From Pseudoips prasinana (taxonomy: Eukaryota > Arthropoda > Insecta > Lepidoptera > Nolidae), in assembly GCA_951640165.1 (NCBI GenBank), contig OX621266.1, positions 2,790,001 to 2,854,000 of the forward strand: a DNA stretch of 64,000 nt, written 5' to 3'. The notes beneath the pieces are model-generated. The model was not told the DNA's origin, searched no databases, and saw only the letters and a program-made list of their open reading frames with translations. The translations under genes and the position numbers were made by a program. Shown here one piece after another: positions 39,406-52,100 of this stretch (positions within the stretch are counted from its first letter, which is position 1; every line of letters starts with the position of its first letter).

Positions 39406-42400
39406 CTGCAGGCAAAAGCACAAGTTAAGGCCTAGAATACAACGCGCAGGTGGCTCACTCGCACGCTTTATAGGATAATGATAATAGTAGTGATCAGCCA
39501 ATGTCTACGGAGACGAGCCAACCACGATGGACCCCCGACGTTGCGCGGGCCAGGCACAGGAATGGCAAGGCTATGGACAGGACAGGCGCAGGACCAACCA
39601 CTTGACATGATCTTCGAGGCACGGGCGTGTAACCCCTAACTTCCCAACTCAGAGCTATTTGATTAGCACTAGACGAAACACGAAAAGTGTTTCCTGAGCT
39701 GATACTTACATTACAAGACTCGGCAAGATTCATTCTGTGGCCGTAGCACGCATGTGTCACGTGGTTGTAATATCTGCCACTCGTGTGACATGCCTCCTTT
39801 GGATATTTCTGCATCGTAAGCTGGAACAGCGAAAAATAAGGTGTTAAGAAGCACATTGCCTAAGTGAGTAGCTACGTAATCTAACCGGAGACGAGGAAAC
39901 TACGCAGCACATATTATAGGACAGACATGTGTGCGTAAACACGGGCTCACCAGGAGTGTTCCCATCAACCTTGGGATCGGCTATTCCACCAAGCGCACGA
40001 GAGCGGAACAAGCCTGAGCTCTTGTCTGTCCGACGTGTCCACCCAGCCACCACTACGCGACTAGACGGGCTTCTTGCCAGAGAAATACAAACATATGCAC
40101 ATGCGTGAAGGACAATATAATGCTAGTGAAGGCGCGTATTGCATCCCGGCTTGATTACATATCAACTTTATTTTTTAATGTTACGGATATTCTTATCTTC
40201 TTACGCCTGATTCCATTAAAAATACCAAAAATAATTTACGGCACGACCCGGGATTTAAACCCAGGACCTCGATCTCTACGGCTAGAGCTTAATATTATTA
40301 TAATTGAATGTTATTAAAGATATTTAAAATCATAAATATATTCATTATAATAATTAATTTGTATTATAATAATAATAAAAAATAAATATGAAATTGAATT
40401 GCTGATATTTAAAGTATATATTAATTCGTAATTATAACAATGATGATATGTATTTAGTAATAATTGTGTAATACCCAAGATATTTGCACGCCATGGAAAA
40501 TGGCAGACATGTCATGAGTCACTATTATTTTAAGATCTTGCATGCATGTATTTTTTAAATTCTGTATGCATACACATGTTTAAGCAAATAAAATTTCTTA
40601 TTCTAATTCTTATCCTAGACAAATCACAAATATGACGTAAATATGAATAATAGTCGTACAGTGCGAATAGCGGCACCTCGCTGATGGTCACTTCCGCTCC
40701 AGGTGGTGAGCACAGCGTCTTCGTGTTGCAGCTCCCCGAGGTGGAGGCAGGCCGGCTGCACTCGGTCCGTGAACTGGATACTGGAACAGACAACGGCATT
40801 TAGCTTAGTAACACTATAGCAATAATATAATGCAAACAGAAACTGTCATAGATCAAGTTATTAGGTGGAAGGTACGACGTGATTCCGATATCTCGTTTTG
40901 GAAATAGTAGTAGCAGCAAGTCATCTTTTTTGTTCTGATTGAGTAATAATACAGTTGTTACATGTTTCATGGTAGACACAATACATCAATCAGCCCGTTT
41001 TGGGCATACAATATTTACATTATAAGAGGTTATGACACGGGTAATAAATAACACTGAATAATAAAATTAAACACACATAAACATACAATTTTTATGGTAA
41101 AGAGTAGTTTGACATTACAATTTTTGTAGGATCTCTTTGGTAGTTTCGAATGAATGAAGATTGCAAAATTTACAAAGAGAAAGCAGTTCTTTAATAAAAA
41201 TTTTTGATATAAATTGTTTGATATTGCGTTCACGTGTAACGTATTGTGTTAAAAGTTCTAATGTGGGTTCTAAGTAATTTCTTGCCAACAAAATATGGGT
41301 CAGGTAGCGCGAAAATAAAATACATTTTTATTTTTATTAAGATTGCTCGTTTCGGATCGATTCGAATATTTTTATATTATTAATTTGGTAGGCGATCGGC
41401 AAAAAAGCCGCAAACTTCAAGAAAATCTTAAGAGATTGTGGCTTAAACCACTTTTTTTAAATTTATAACACTTTTAGATGATATGGACATTTTTGAGATG
41501 GGAAAAAACAGTATAAATTTGTACATACATTGTTTATGTACGCACATAGGAACACGTGCATGTTAACGATTTGAGATGGAAAAAGCCATTGACCTCCCGA
41601 CACTGTTGCCGTTACCGACACCACGTAATTGTTCAAGTTTTCCTTTCTGTGCGCACTCCCGTCTATTATTCAGCACTTGGGTATTGACATAAACTGCGGT
41701 CAGAGCCGTCTGTCTCATTACATATTGTATTATTACGTTGTGTGCTTCTTGAACAAGTAACAACGCATGACTCTTCGAGAGATTTTAACAGTTCAATACA
41801 ACAAACTGGGAGACACCGAGCGAGTGGCGAACGCAGAAGAATCTCAACAAGCGACCATCCCGTAAGGGCGCCCTACTAGGGGCTCGGGCCAAGTTCGAAA
41901 CATGGCTCAGGACTCGGAATTCTATAAAGAGGGTGTGATTGCTGGCGTGGACACAGGCAAGACAAAAGAAATACTCCAATCTCATGTCCGTCGCTTGGGG
42001 AGGCGACGGGGTATGTAGGGCTCCCCACCAAAACCAACACGGTAGCCAGCCTCACAGTGCTTGTAGCGGGGGCTCTGGGTACTCGTGAACGATCACACCA
42101 GTACCGCCGCCATACACTGCAGCCTAAGTGAGACTCTCACCCGGGGAGGGAATGGGACATGAATGCCTCCCCCATCCCCAGCACGCACAAGCGTGTTGAG
42201 GCAACCTGAGCTACAGCAGGTTATCTCTTCCCAGAAACGCTTATACAAGACGAGTGGAGTTCCCCTCCTCCAAACGCCAGCGATCCCAGGGGCGGCACCC
42301 AGCCGGGCGGCACGTACACTCTGGCGGGGGAATTAGCTCCCACAGGTCCCAGCGCCGGAAATCAGTGGTCCTACCGCAACTTGGCAGCTTTCACTAATTA

Positions 42401-45400
42401 CCTACAATAATAGACACTAAGAGTAAAACTTGCGGCTTGCTTCATTACTTCATCAAGATTGTATTATAACACTAGCTGTGCCCCGCGGGTTTACCCACGT
42501 TAAACTTTATAAATTAAAACAGCTCCTCCCCCGTAGGTGATAGCCTGATAGTATGTAGCCTATATGTTGACCCAACCTCTTAGTAATATTCATGCAAAAT
42601 TTGAAGTAAATCCATGCAGTACTTTTTGAGTTTAGCCCGGACATACATACAGATAAACAGACAAAAATTCTAAAAACTATATTTTTGGCTTCGATATCGA
42701 TTGTAGATCACGCCCCAGGTATCCTTTTAAAAAAAAACTTGTGTGTACTTATGTACACGCGTTAGAAGTTATACTTCTTAATATACAACTTGAACATAGT
42801 TATCAATTTTCATACCACCTAGAACTAACTTCATGCTGTTACATTTTAGGGGTCGGTGTGCGCGCGCATCGTAAAAATTCATTCTCATCATTTTTCTCCA
42901 TCGCGGCAAAAGAAGTATAACTTCAAAAATACTCAATGTAGTTTCGACTTTCCTACGATTTTATTATATGTATAGATTATGATTTGCTGTTACGTACGTA
43001 CGGCACCGTCGTCATCTAGTTTACTTACATTGGTGTCAGTGATAATCACAGCTTCGACACGAGGTTTATTCTAATAAGCAAAATCCCTTACTATGTTTAG
43101 TTAACTTACCGTGTGTCCGCCCGCAGCAGCGCCAGGTCGGCGGCGGGCAGGCTGTACGTGATCATGGGCACCTGGTGCACCTGCCACAGCGCCACAGACT
43201 CGGCCGGGCTCGTCACGCCGAGCACTGCCAGCCTCACACTGCGGGATTTCATCAATTGACACTTTAAACAACGACACGCATTCGAACTTGATTTTAACCG
43301 AATTCACAAAATGTTTTGTATTAGACTCATAGTAGTGCAGTCATTGAAGCATTATTGCTCCGATGTTTTTTACTGTGAACCGAATTACATACAATTTTGG
43401 AATTAGGTTCATCTTACCCTTAACTTCAAAAGTGAAAATGATTTGAACTCCGCAACCACCCTGGGGGTGGTTGCCACCCCTTCTCGAAGGTGATTTTATT
43501 TTTTTTCAAAATAACCTCAGATATCGATAGAAGGCCTAATTTTAAGCAAAAACCATCTAAAAAGAATTTCTATCAATCCAATACTTTGCAAGTTATTGGC
43601 AATTGAAAATTCGCAGTTTTTTCACGTTTTTCATCGGTTTTTTGGAAATATCTCCAAAAATATACGTTTTATCGAAAATTTTATAGAGAACAAAATTGTA
43701 GCAGGTAAAACAATAAACAATTTGGTTTTTTATAAAGTATTCTAAGTGCAATATTAAGCTTGATATTAAAGATCAAAGCCGTTTTTTACATTGTCTGAAA
43801 TTTACTCTATGTGGTCAATGCCATCTAGCGGCGAGCAAATGCATTTTATGCATTCTAATACAATAGGGTTTTGTAGTCCTTGAAATAAGCTTTAAAATGA
43901 GCACTATTAAAAGTCTTTTGCACGTAAAATAAGTGAGCTATATTGCTAATAAGGAGAGCATCTAATGTTTTCTCTTTTAAATCAATGGGTTTCATAAGTG
44001 CCATTTCCACCAAAATTAAAATTAATCATATTCCGCCTAGTATTTACTTTATTATGAAGAGTTTGATAGATAGTATCAGTTTGGCTGCTTCAGGACACAT
44101 AGTTTTCAAAAAAGTCACGATTAAAAAAATAAACAAAATTTACAATTTTAAAAAAACCCACTTTTTTTTTCATAATATCTCAAAAATGACGGCAGATACG
44201 TATAAAAGTGTACGGATAAAAAATTTAGGTATTTTTATGGCAAACAATTCAGTATTTTTGTTTATTCTGTCAAAAAAAAATTGACGGAGATATGATTGTT
44301 TAAAGAGCGCGTGGCAGCGCAATCACAGCCTCTCTTAAGCCCTTTAACCCTTCACCGTTTTATAAAAAGGTTATTTACTATATTTTATTTTTTTTATTTT
44401 AAAACTTCATGCACATTAAGTACACAGGCGGACTTAATGCCGTAGGCATTATCTACCAGTCTACCTTTGGGTGATGCAGACAAAACTATAGTAGGTGCAC
44501 TTTAAATTTGGATAAAGGACAAAGCAAGTTAAGAAGACATACAAAACATATTACTTAATAAAAAAGAAAGAATAAGAAGAAACTTCACATAACGGAGAGT
44601 ACATCCATATAAATATTATATATGAATATATAAAATAAATATATACAGCAATATAAATAAATAAATAATATATATATATAATAACATATACATACAAATA
44701 TTATTGTGGAGATGATTCTGCCTTAATAGTACTAAGAAAGTACTTACGGATTTTATTTTTAAACGTGTATCGAGTCTTAGTATATATTGCAATGCAGGAT
44801 ATTGTAGCTCTCTTAATTACCTTTACAATGGTGTTTTATAAATTGTGATAGCATGAAAATTGAAGGAGTTATGGTCCAAAAACTTAGCATATTTTTTTCT
44901 ACTTAGTAACTGAAAATCTCTTTTGGTGCATTGTGAAAGTACGCAGTATAATAGAGACCCCCAACTATTATAATGTGTATATCTATACATATAATAAAAT
45001 CGTAGGAAAGTCAGAACTGTACATTGAATATTTTTTTAAAAGGATACTTGGGGCGTGATCCTCAATTGATATCGAAGCCAAACATATAGTTTCTATAATT
45101 TTTGTCTGTGTGTCTGTTTGTCTGTATGTATTCCGGGCTAAACTCAAAAAGTACTGCATGGATTTACATCAAACTTTGCATGAATATTACAAAAAGGTCG
45201 GGTCAACATATAGGCTACATATTATTACGCTATCACCTACGGGGGAGGAGCTGTAATAGGTAATTTATAAAATTGAACGCGGGTAAAACCGCGGGGCACA
45301 GCTAGTCGATAATAAAATTAACTGATAGATTATGTATAGTGGAATTTTTAATTCAACACATTTTTTAGAGCTATTGTATACATAAATATATATTACTAAA

Positions 45401-48400
45401 CTGCAAAAAAGGATGTCGAGCGTCTTGCGGATGCAGAAAAGTTGGTCTGTTTTGTAATAGTACCTGTGGAACGTGCAGTGGAGATAACTGCCAAAATAGC
45501 CCTCCAATTCAGCCAGAAGATGTTGAATGTGACAGCGACTCCGATATTGAGTCATGACTAATAATATTATATTTTAATAATAATAGTACAATTTTATATA
45601 ATTTGTAAATATTTTATTCAATCAATGGCAATTTTTTACTCTAAATTAAATTATTTTTAAATATGTAATCATATATATTTACTGTTTTAATTTAAGGGTA
45701 GTTTTAAGGGTAGAAACCCTTAAGAATATGATAATCATTTTCAAGAGTGTGGAATAATATTTAAATCCTTTTCATTTTATATAAAGAAAAATTTAACCAT
45801 TTTTTATCAAGGGGTAGTTTCCAAGGGTTGAAAGGGGGTTAAAAACTTGATAATTATTATAGAGAATATAAAATATTACATACTCTATACTTACATCTTT
45901 TTATGTCTTACCAAAGTATTTTTTTTGTGATTTTTTCAATTTAGGGGTTGTTTGCAAGGGCTCTAAGATTTTCAAGGGGTTGAATATGATTTTAATATGA
46001 GGTAATTAATGTTAGAAAATACTTTACAATTTCGCCACTTACTATTAGACATGTTTTCTAGCGATAAAATGGCTCAATGTCAATTTTTCCATTAAGGGGT
46101 TATTTACACCCTTTAAAAATAATAGGCGGAGTTCAGATCATTTTCACTTTTGAAGTTAAGGGTAAGATGAGCCTAATTCCAAAATTTCATGCAAATCGGT
46201 TCACAGTTAAAAAATTCGGAGGTAAGACCGTATTTTTCGCTTCAATGACTGCACTATAGGTAATGTACAGGAACATTTTGAACCGATTAAAAATAAATAA
46301 AAATATAAAAACGGTTTTTATTCACGTAGACTTTAAAAAAGCGCTTTTATATAGTCTGAACATGTCCGTAGTAATGTATAATTATTTCTCGGTACATATA
46401 GATATTTAGGTACACGGATGGTAGGAAATAATTTACAATAAGATTTATTTTATAATAGTAACGATATTTAGCTAACTTAAATTAAGTTATTGTCAAAGAT
46501 TATGTGTAGGTTTAATTATCTAAATTTTAAATTTTTTACTATATTTTTACTACATATTGTCTGAATGGTTCTGCCTATATTTCTAATTTCTTTAATTTCA
46601 TCTCAGCTGAAAGACTTTAACTGGTAGTCAAAGGCATCCCAGAGGGATATAGCCTTGTATTACCCACATCAAGCGGCTCCCAGTGACCCACTTTGCCCAC
46701 GCTGCCTTACGGTTGGTGTTGACCACGCTAGAACCTCTCCGCCCCAGCGGCCGTTCTACGACTCTTAAAACAAGCAACGAACTTATGAAAGAAAGTTTAT
46801 AATAAGAGAATGTAACTAATTAGGTACTCACTCGTGTTGTATACCCACGTTTCCATTGCAGAGGATGTATCTGTCAGAGATAATGACGCCAGACGTACCC
46901 AGCAAGATGACTTTAGTACTCGGGTACTGCTCAGTTGCCAGCGACGCCTGGATTGGCAGAATACAGGAAATTATTAGTACTAAGCATTTGTTGCGCCTTG
47001 AGCACGCGACGTGGGCCGATGGTATAGTGAGGCTCGCTCTGCTGGAGATCATTGCAGTGGGCGTCTTTTATTTTTTATTTTATTTTAAACTTTTTGCACA
47101 TATAGGTACAAAGGCGGACTTTATGCCTAAGGCATTTTCTCCCGGTCAACCTTAATGGTTGGTGCAGAGATAATTAGATAGGTGCCTCATTTACAGATAA
47201 AGTAGATCGCAATAAGATATGGTACGATAGAAGAAAAAAAATACAAATATGAGATCAACAGATATATACATAAATATATATAATAAATAATATAAAACAA
47301 ATAAATAAATATATATATATATAATGTTGGTTTGGTTTGGCCATTTAGAAAGGATGAATGAAAGAAGATTGACAAAAGAAGTATACCTGGCCTGGGTGAA
47401 TGGGACAACCGGAAGGGGAAGACCACGTCGAACATTCTCTGACCAAATTGGAGATGTTCTCAAGAAAGGGCAGGTCAGAAGTACCCTAAACCGGCGAGCA
47501 TGTATGAAGAATATAATGACAGTAATCGAGGCAAAAGAAGTATGCAAAGATCGTGACAAATGGAAATCCGTTGTCTCTGCCTACCCCTCTGGGAAACAGG
47601 CGTGAGTCTATGTATGTATGTATGTATATATATATAAAAATATATAACGAAAGGAAACGTTGATTTTTGAGATTTGGCTGACATGATCCTTACTTCCTAT
47701 CGGAATCGACTCATAATTTAATCTCTTTCGGCTAGAGCGACAGCCATGTGCCCTCAAAACCCAAAAGACACCACCGAACAAAAATTAAGAGAAATACCTC
47801 CAGTTGTACTTGAAGGAACACCCCACAAGATAGAAGACAGGTTCAATACCCTACATAGATCATCTATTCACTGATGATTTAAGAGATGACTCAGACATAG
47901 AGACAGAGCGCAGGGCGTTGGCGGTAAGGAGCAACATGTTGGCCCGCAGGTTTGCTCGATCTACGGCACAGAACATAAGAGGACATACTGCCAATACTTT
48001 TACTCGAGAAGCCTGTGGGTTCAATATACGCAACGAGCTTACAACGTCCCCGAGTACAATATAATAATGCTTTCAGAATGTTGATGGGGTTGCCGAAATA
48101 TTGCAGTGCATCGCTGATGTTTGCATACGCAAGGGTGGGTGGTGTTTACGCTATAATACGTAAAAGGACTGCGTCACCCTTTCACCGACTACGAGGTAGC
48201 TCCAACAGCATTTTAAAAATGATTGCTGGCCGTTACGACTTTCATTTCCAGAAACACTGGGTTCAGAGAGTAATTGACCTAATAAAATGATAAGTTATAT
48301 TTTTTACTTGTTTTGGTTCTGATGTGAGTTGTATACTAACATAGTTTGACGGGCCTGATGGCGTGGTTGGCAAATACTTGTTTTTCACGCCGGAGGTCGT

Positions 48401-49053
48401 GGGTTCGATTCCCGCCTAGGACAGATATTTGTGTGCATGCACACGTCTGTTTGTCCTGAGTCTCGGTGTAATTATCTGTATAAATATGTATTTACAAAGG
48501 AAAAGTAGTATATGTAGTATTTCAGTTATCTGTTTTCCATAGTACAAGCTCTAGTTAGTTTGGGATCAGATGGCCGTGTGTAAATAATGTCCCAGGATAT
48601 TATTATAGTTCTATAAGTTTTATTGCTACTAACCTATCCATGGAAAAAAATCAGAAATAATGATTATTATTATTAGATCGCATACATGTCTCTTTATTAT
48701 CGAGACAGCAAAAAGCGCCCTTAATAATTAAAGATATATATACTTATGCACTTGAACGATCATATCGTGTCAAATATAATAATAATGTTTTATTCTCTTG
48801 CCACAATATTACAGAATACATTGTATAAGGTGTATTAGTTATACGTAACAAATATAATATTGTGGGAGAGTGGTGCCTAAACTAGCTCAAGGCCTGTATT
48901 TCAGGACACCACGCTTTATGAAGAGATACATTTATTATACATTCTTAGAAACAGAGGATCACATGCATATGTACATAATTTGGTTTATAAGAGAATAACT
49001 AAGTGAACAAAGAACAAAAAGAATTCAAATACAAACATTTTTAGTTAGAATGT

Positions 49054-49101
<48 letters not shown>

Positions 49102-52100
49102 GTGTTTGTGCGTGTCCGTTTGTGTGTGTATTTGTGTAAGAATACATATATCAATAGGTTACTAGTTATTGCTACCGCTGCAGTGTTACAACATAATTGT
49201 AAGCAATTTCTCAGTATCCTCATAATTGTGTTCTTGAAGGAAAGCAGTAACTTTTTGGTTTTTTATAAATTCTAAATATAAAAATGTAATACCTGATACG
49301 GCGCATGCGTACAAGTGCGCCCAGCTGCCTGCTGACTATACGTGACGCACATCTGCCGCGCCACGGCTTCCTCTGCCAATTCAAATACATGGTGACTTCA
49401 TTGATATACAGGCTGTCCGAGGAGTTGACGTTCAAACGCTAAATTTAGATACTTTATGATGAGGAGTATCCGAATCGCCCCCATGTATGTTCTACGATTT
49501 TGCGTAGTTTTCGAGATAGAATTTATTTATTTTTTATTTTATTTTATTTATCAAACAACAATAGAAAACACATGGATTAATTAAGTTATTACAATATACA
49601 CAAAAGTTTGTTCGATGACGAGAAAAACGGCGGCGCCTGTCAGCAGTACTATTGCTTTGCGTCGTTCTAGCGTGGTACCGAGGATATTCTCGTTTTTAAG
49701 AAAAATAGTACTACCGACATGCTGGCGCCGCTATGATTCCGTAGACATCGCTCCGCGAACAAAAAGGTTCTCAATTTTACAAAATATCTATATACTATGT
49801 TTTACACATTACTTTTAATTTGCGAAAAACCTATATTTTATCACTAAAACGTTACATTGTGGTTACATAACAGTAACGGAACATTTGATTACTGATTTTT
49901 TCTTTTTTCTTACTTTTTAGTATTATTTTGTATAATGTTACATTAAGTTGACCTATTGTTACACCTGACCTGCTGTGTGGTGACGGCGACAAATATCAGA
50001 ATCAGAATATCATCACCCCATCTCATCCCGTGGGGGGCGTAGAAGTCGACCCGAGGGAATATCTACCAGAGGACGGGAAGCAGCTTCCTTCTGAGTACTA
50101 CGACCATCATACTGCGATCGCCAACCCGCCTGCCAAGCGTGGCGATTATGGCATATCCTGGACATATAGTGGACTTATTTAAGCTGCAATGATGATGATT
50201 GTTACACCTACCTACCCTGTTCTCCCTTTCCTTAGTCTATCCACTCCATAATTGATTGTCTGGAAGAAATCGCAGTAGCGATAAGACCGCCCTCTGTACT
50301 TTATTTATGTATGCTCATTTTAATTTTAAGTTATGGTGTACAATAAAGAGTATTTTACTTTTACTTTACTTTTTCGTAAATTTCACCAAACATCAGTTTT
50401 AGATTTTTTTCTCGTTCTGTTGAACATTTCTGGTTCAGTTTTTATGTGATAACTAATTGGCATAGTTTAACCTAACACCCTAAAAATTATGGTTTACTAA
50501 TCATTGCAGAACTGACTTAGAATATATTCGAAAGTTCAAAATTAGGGTTTGAGCTCAGGATTGATAAATTGTAAAAGTATAAAAGAAACAATTAAAATGC
50601 GCAGATTATGGGGGTGACCGGATACTCCTCAACATAAAGTATTACAATTTTGCGTTTGAACGTCAACTCGTCGGTCACCCTGTATATATCTCTCTCAGTA
50701 TACATCCGTTTAAGGCGAAGCAGTGAAGATGAACTCATTGAGTACTTAAGTGACTAAATTTATTTATAGGATTTTATAGAACTTGTAAGAGTAAAACTGT
50801 TTTGTAGCGAGTGACCCGCCCACAGATACTTGTTGTTCGCAGTCGGACGCGCCTTATGCCTGTTTTAGACATTTTTTTTTATCAATGCTTCGCCTTACCT
50901 ACAGTTCCGCAAACTTATCTGGCCCGCTGGCAGCGTCGCTGTTATCGCATTTAGTGTTGCTAGTTACTATTTTTTGCAATAAAGTGGGTAAAAATAATAT
51001 GCACATTGTAATGTAAATATTACTTCACTAAAAAGCACTAGTTTACTTAAAGTGTACGTTCTGATATTTTTATGATGTTTCTACAGTTGGCAAGAAGCCT
51101 TTCAAAATACTATCTATAAGAACGTAGATGCTTTACAGAAACTTTAACGAGGCAATATGCTGTGTATTCGTTACTATTCTCCGCTTACCTTTCTGTCCGT
51201 CGCAGACCCAGGCGTTCGGCACGCATCGGTTCGTGTCGCAGCGCATGTACAAGTCCTCGTTGCACGTCACGTTAGCTGTTGTCACAACACAATTTTTAAG
51301 TTAAAAAATAAATTCATAAGATATCACTTTGTTCAAAAATGTTATCGGGAGGGCGGTCTCACCGCAGGGCCCGAGGGGCGACGAGTCCTCGTCGGAGCCG
51401 TCGGCACAGTCCAAGTCGCCGTCGCACACGTAGCGCACCTCGATGCATCGTCTGATAACATATACGCAAAGAACAATGCCCACCTTCCATACATTTAAAA
51501 ACCTGATAGTGAAAATGTATGTATAGTTATAAGATTTAGCAGAAAGGCTACCTGTAAGTTTAGAAAATAATGTCATATAGTCATTTTTACGATATAAACG
51601 CTACGAAGTCAAGAAAATATTAATTTTACTTTATTGGCATAATGGCAGGCGGCCTTTGCTTGCTTTGGTAAGCAACAGGTAACCAAAGATATTATTATTA
51701 TAAGGGTTTTGGCGCCAACGCGGAAAAGGACGCATCGATGCTATGTTTTATTTTCAAAAACTGGTGTAAATTCGAGTTTTTATGTGTAAATATGGTGGAT
51801 TTTTAGACATAACATCTTCGACAACGTACACAAGTGGAGGAAAGTGCGATATAGCTGTGAATTGTGATTTTCCGTGTTGAAACCAAAACTCCATAGAAGC
51901 CTCTAGTAAAGTCTCCACTGCTTTACTGAGGTGGGACTATGACTTGACTGTGACGGACGTGTCGGACATGACTGTGACGGACGTGACGGACATGACTGAC
52001 TGACTTTCAAATATAAAATTAGAAATAATACAACTGAAGACGAGGCGGTATGGTCACAGACCGTAGCCTGCCCAAAGTGGGCAAAAACAATAAAAAAAAA

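Larger units (their letters stand above)
43333..46256. mobile_element. TIR DNA transposon, 2.9 kb, 3-bp TSD candidate
   Basis: Ends TAGTGCAGTCATTGAAGC and its inverse, with similarity of the two ends for about 130 bases (CTTACCCTTAACTTCAAAAG, GAACTCCGC). Flanked by TAG on both sides (43330-43332, 46257-46259). The interior holds LINE tails (44390-44560) and a Helitron (44982-45305). The only coding trace is the Cys-rich tail at 45402. Superfamily not determined. Confidence 0.7.
49407..50684. mobile_element. TIR element with TA duplication, 1.28 kb
   Basis: Ends TACAGGCTGTCCGAGGAGTT and the inverse of TACAGGGTGACCGACGAGTT, complementary over about 85 bases (GACGTTCAAACGC, ATACTTTATG, GAGGAGTATCCG). 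TA flanks at 49405-49406 and 50685-50686 suggest a Tc1/mariner-type non-autonomous element. Its interior holds other repeats (49975-50195, 50245-50375) and an imperfect inverted repeat at about 49632-49733. Confidence 0.7.

Noticed and set aside
43333..46256. Assignment to CACTA (EnSpm) because of CACTA-like ends and a 3-bp flank
   Set aside because: The ends read TAGTG at the 5' side, the opposite of CACTA elements, and no matching transposase is visible.
43333..46256. Assignment to Polinton/Maverick from AGTGC ends
   Set aside because: No 6-bp duplication, too short, and no polymerase or capsid genes.
47187..47559. Minus-strand frames of 82 and 122 codons
   Set aside because: They arise opposite the RTE C-terminus and a T/A-rich simple repeat; hydrophobic composition comes from TATA text.
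49060..49275. Frame starting with Cys-Val repeats
   Set aside because: Product of the (GT)n microsatellite.
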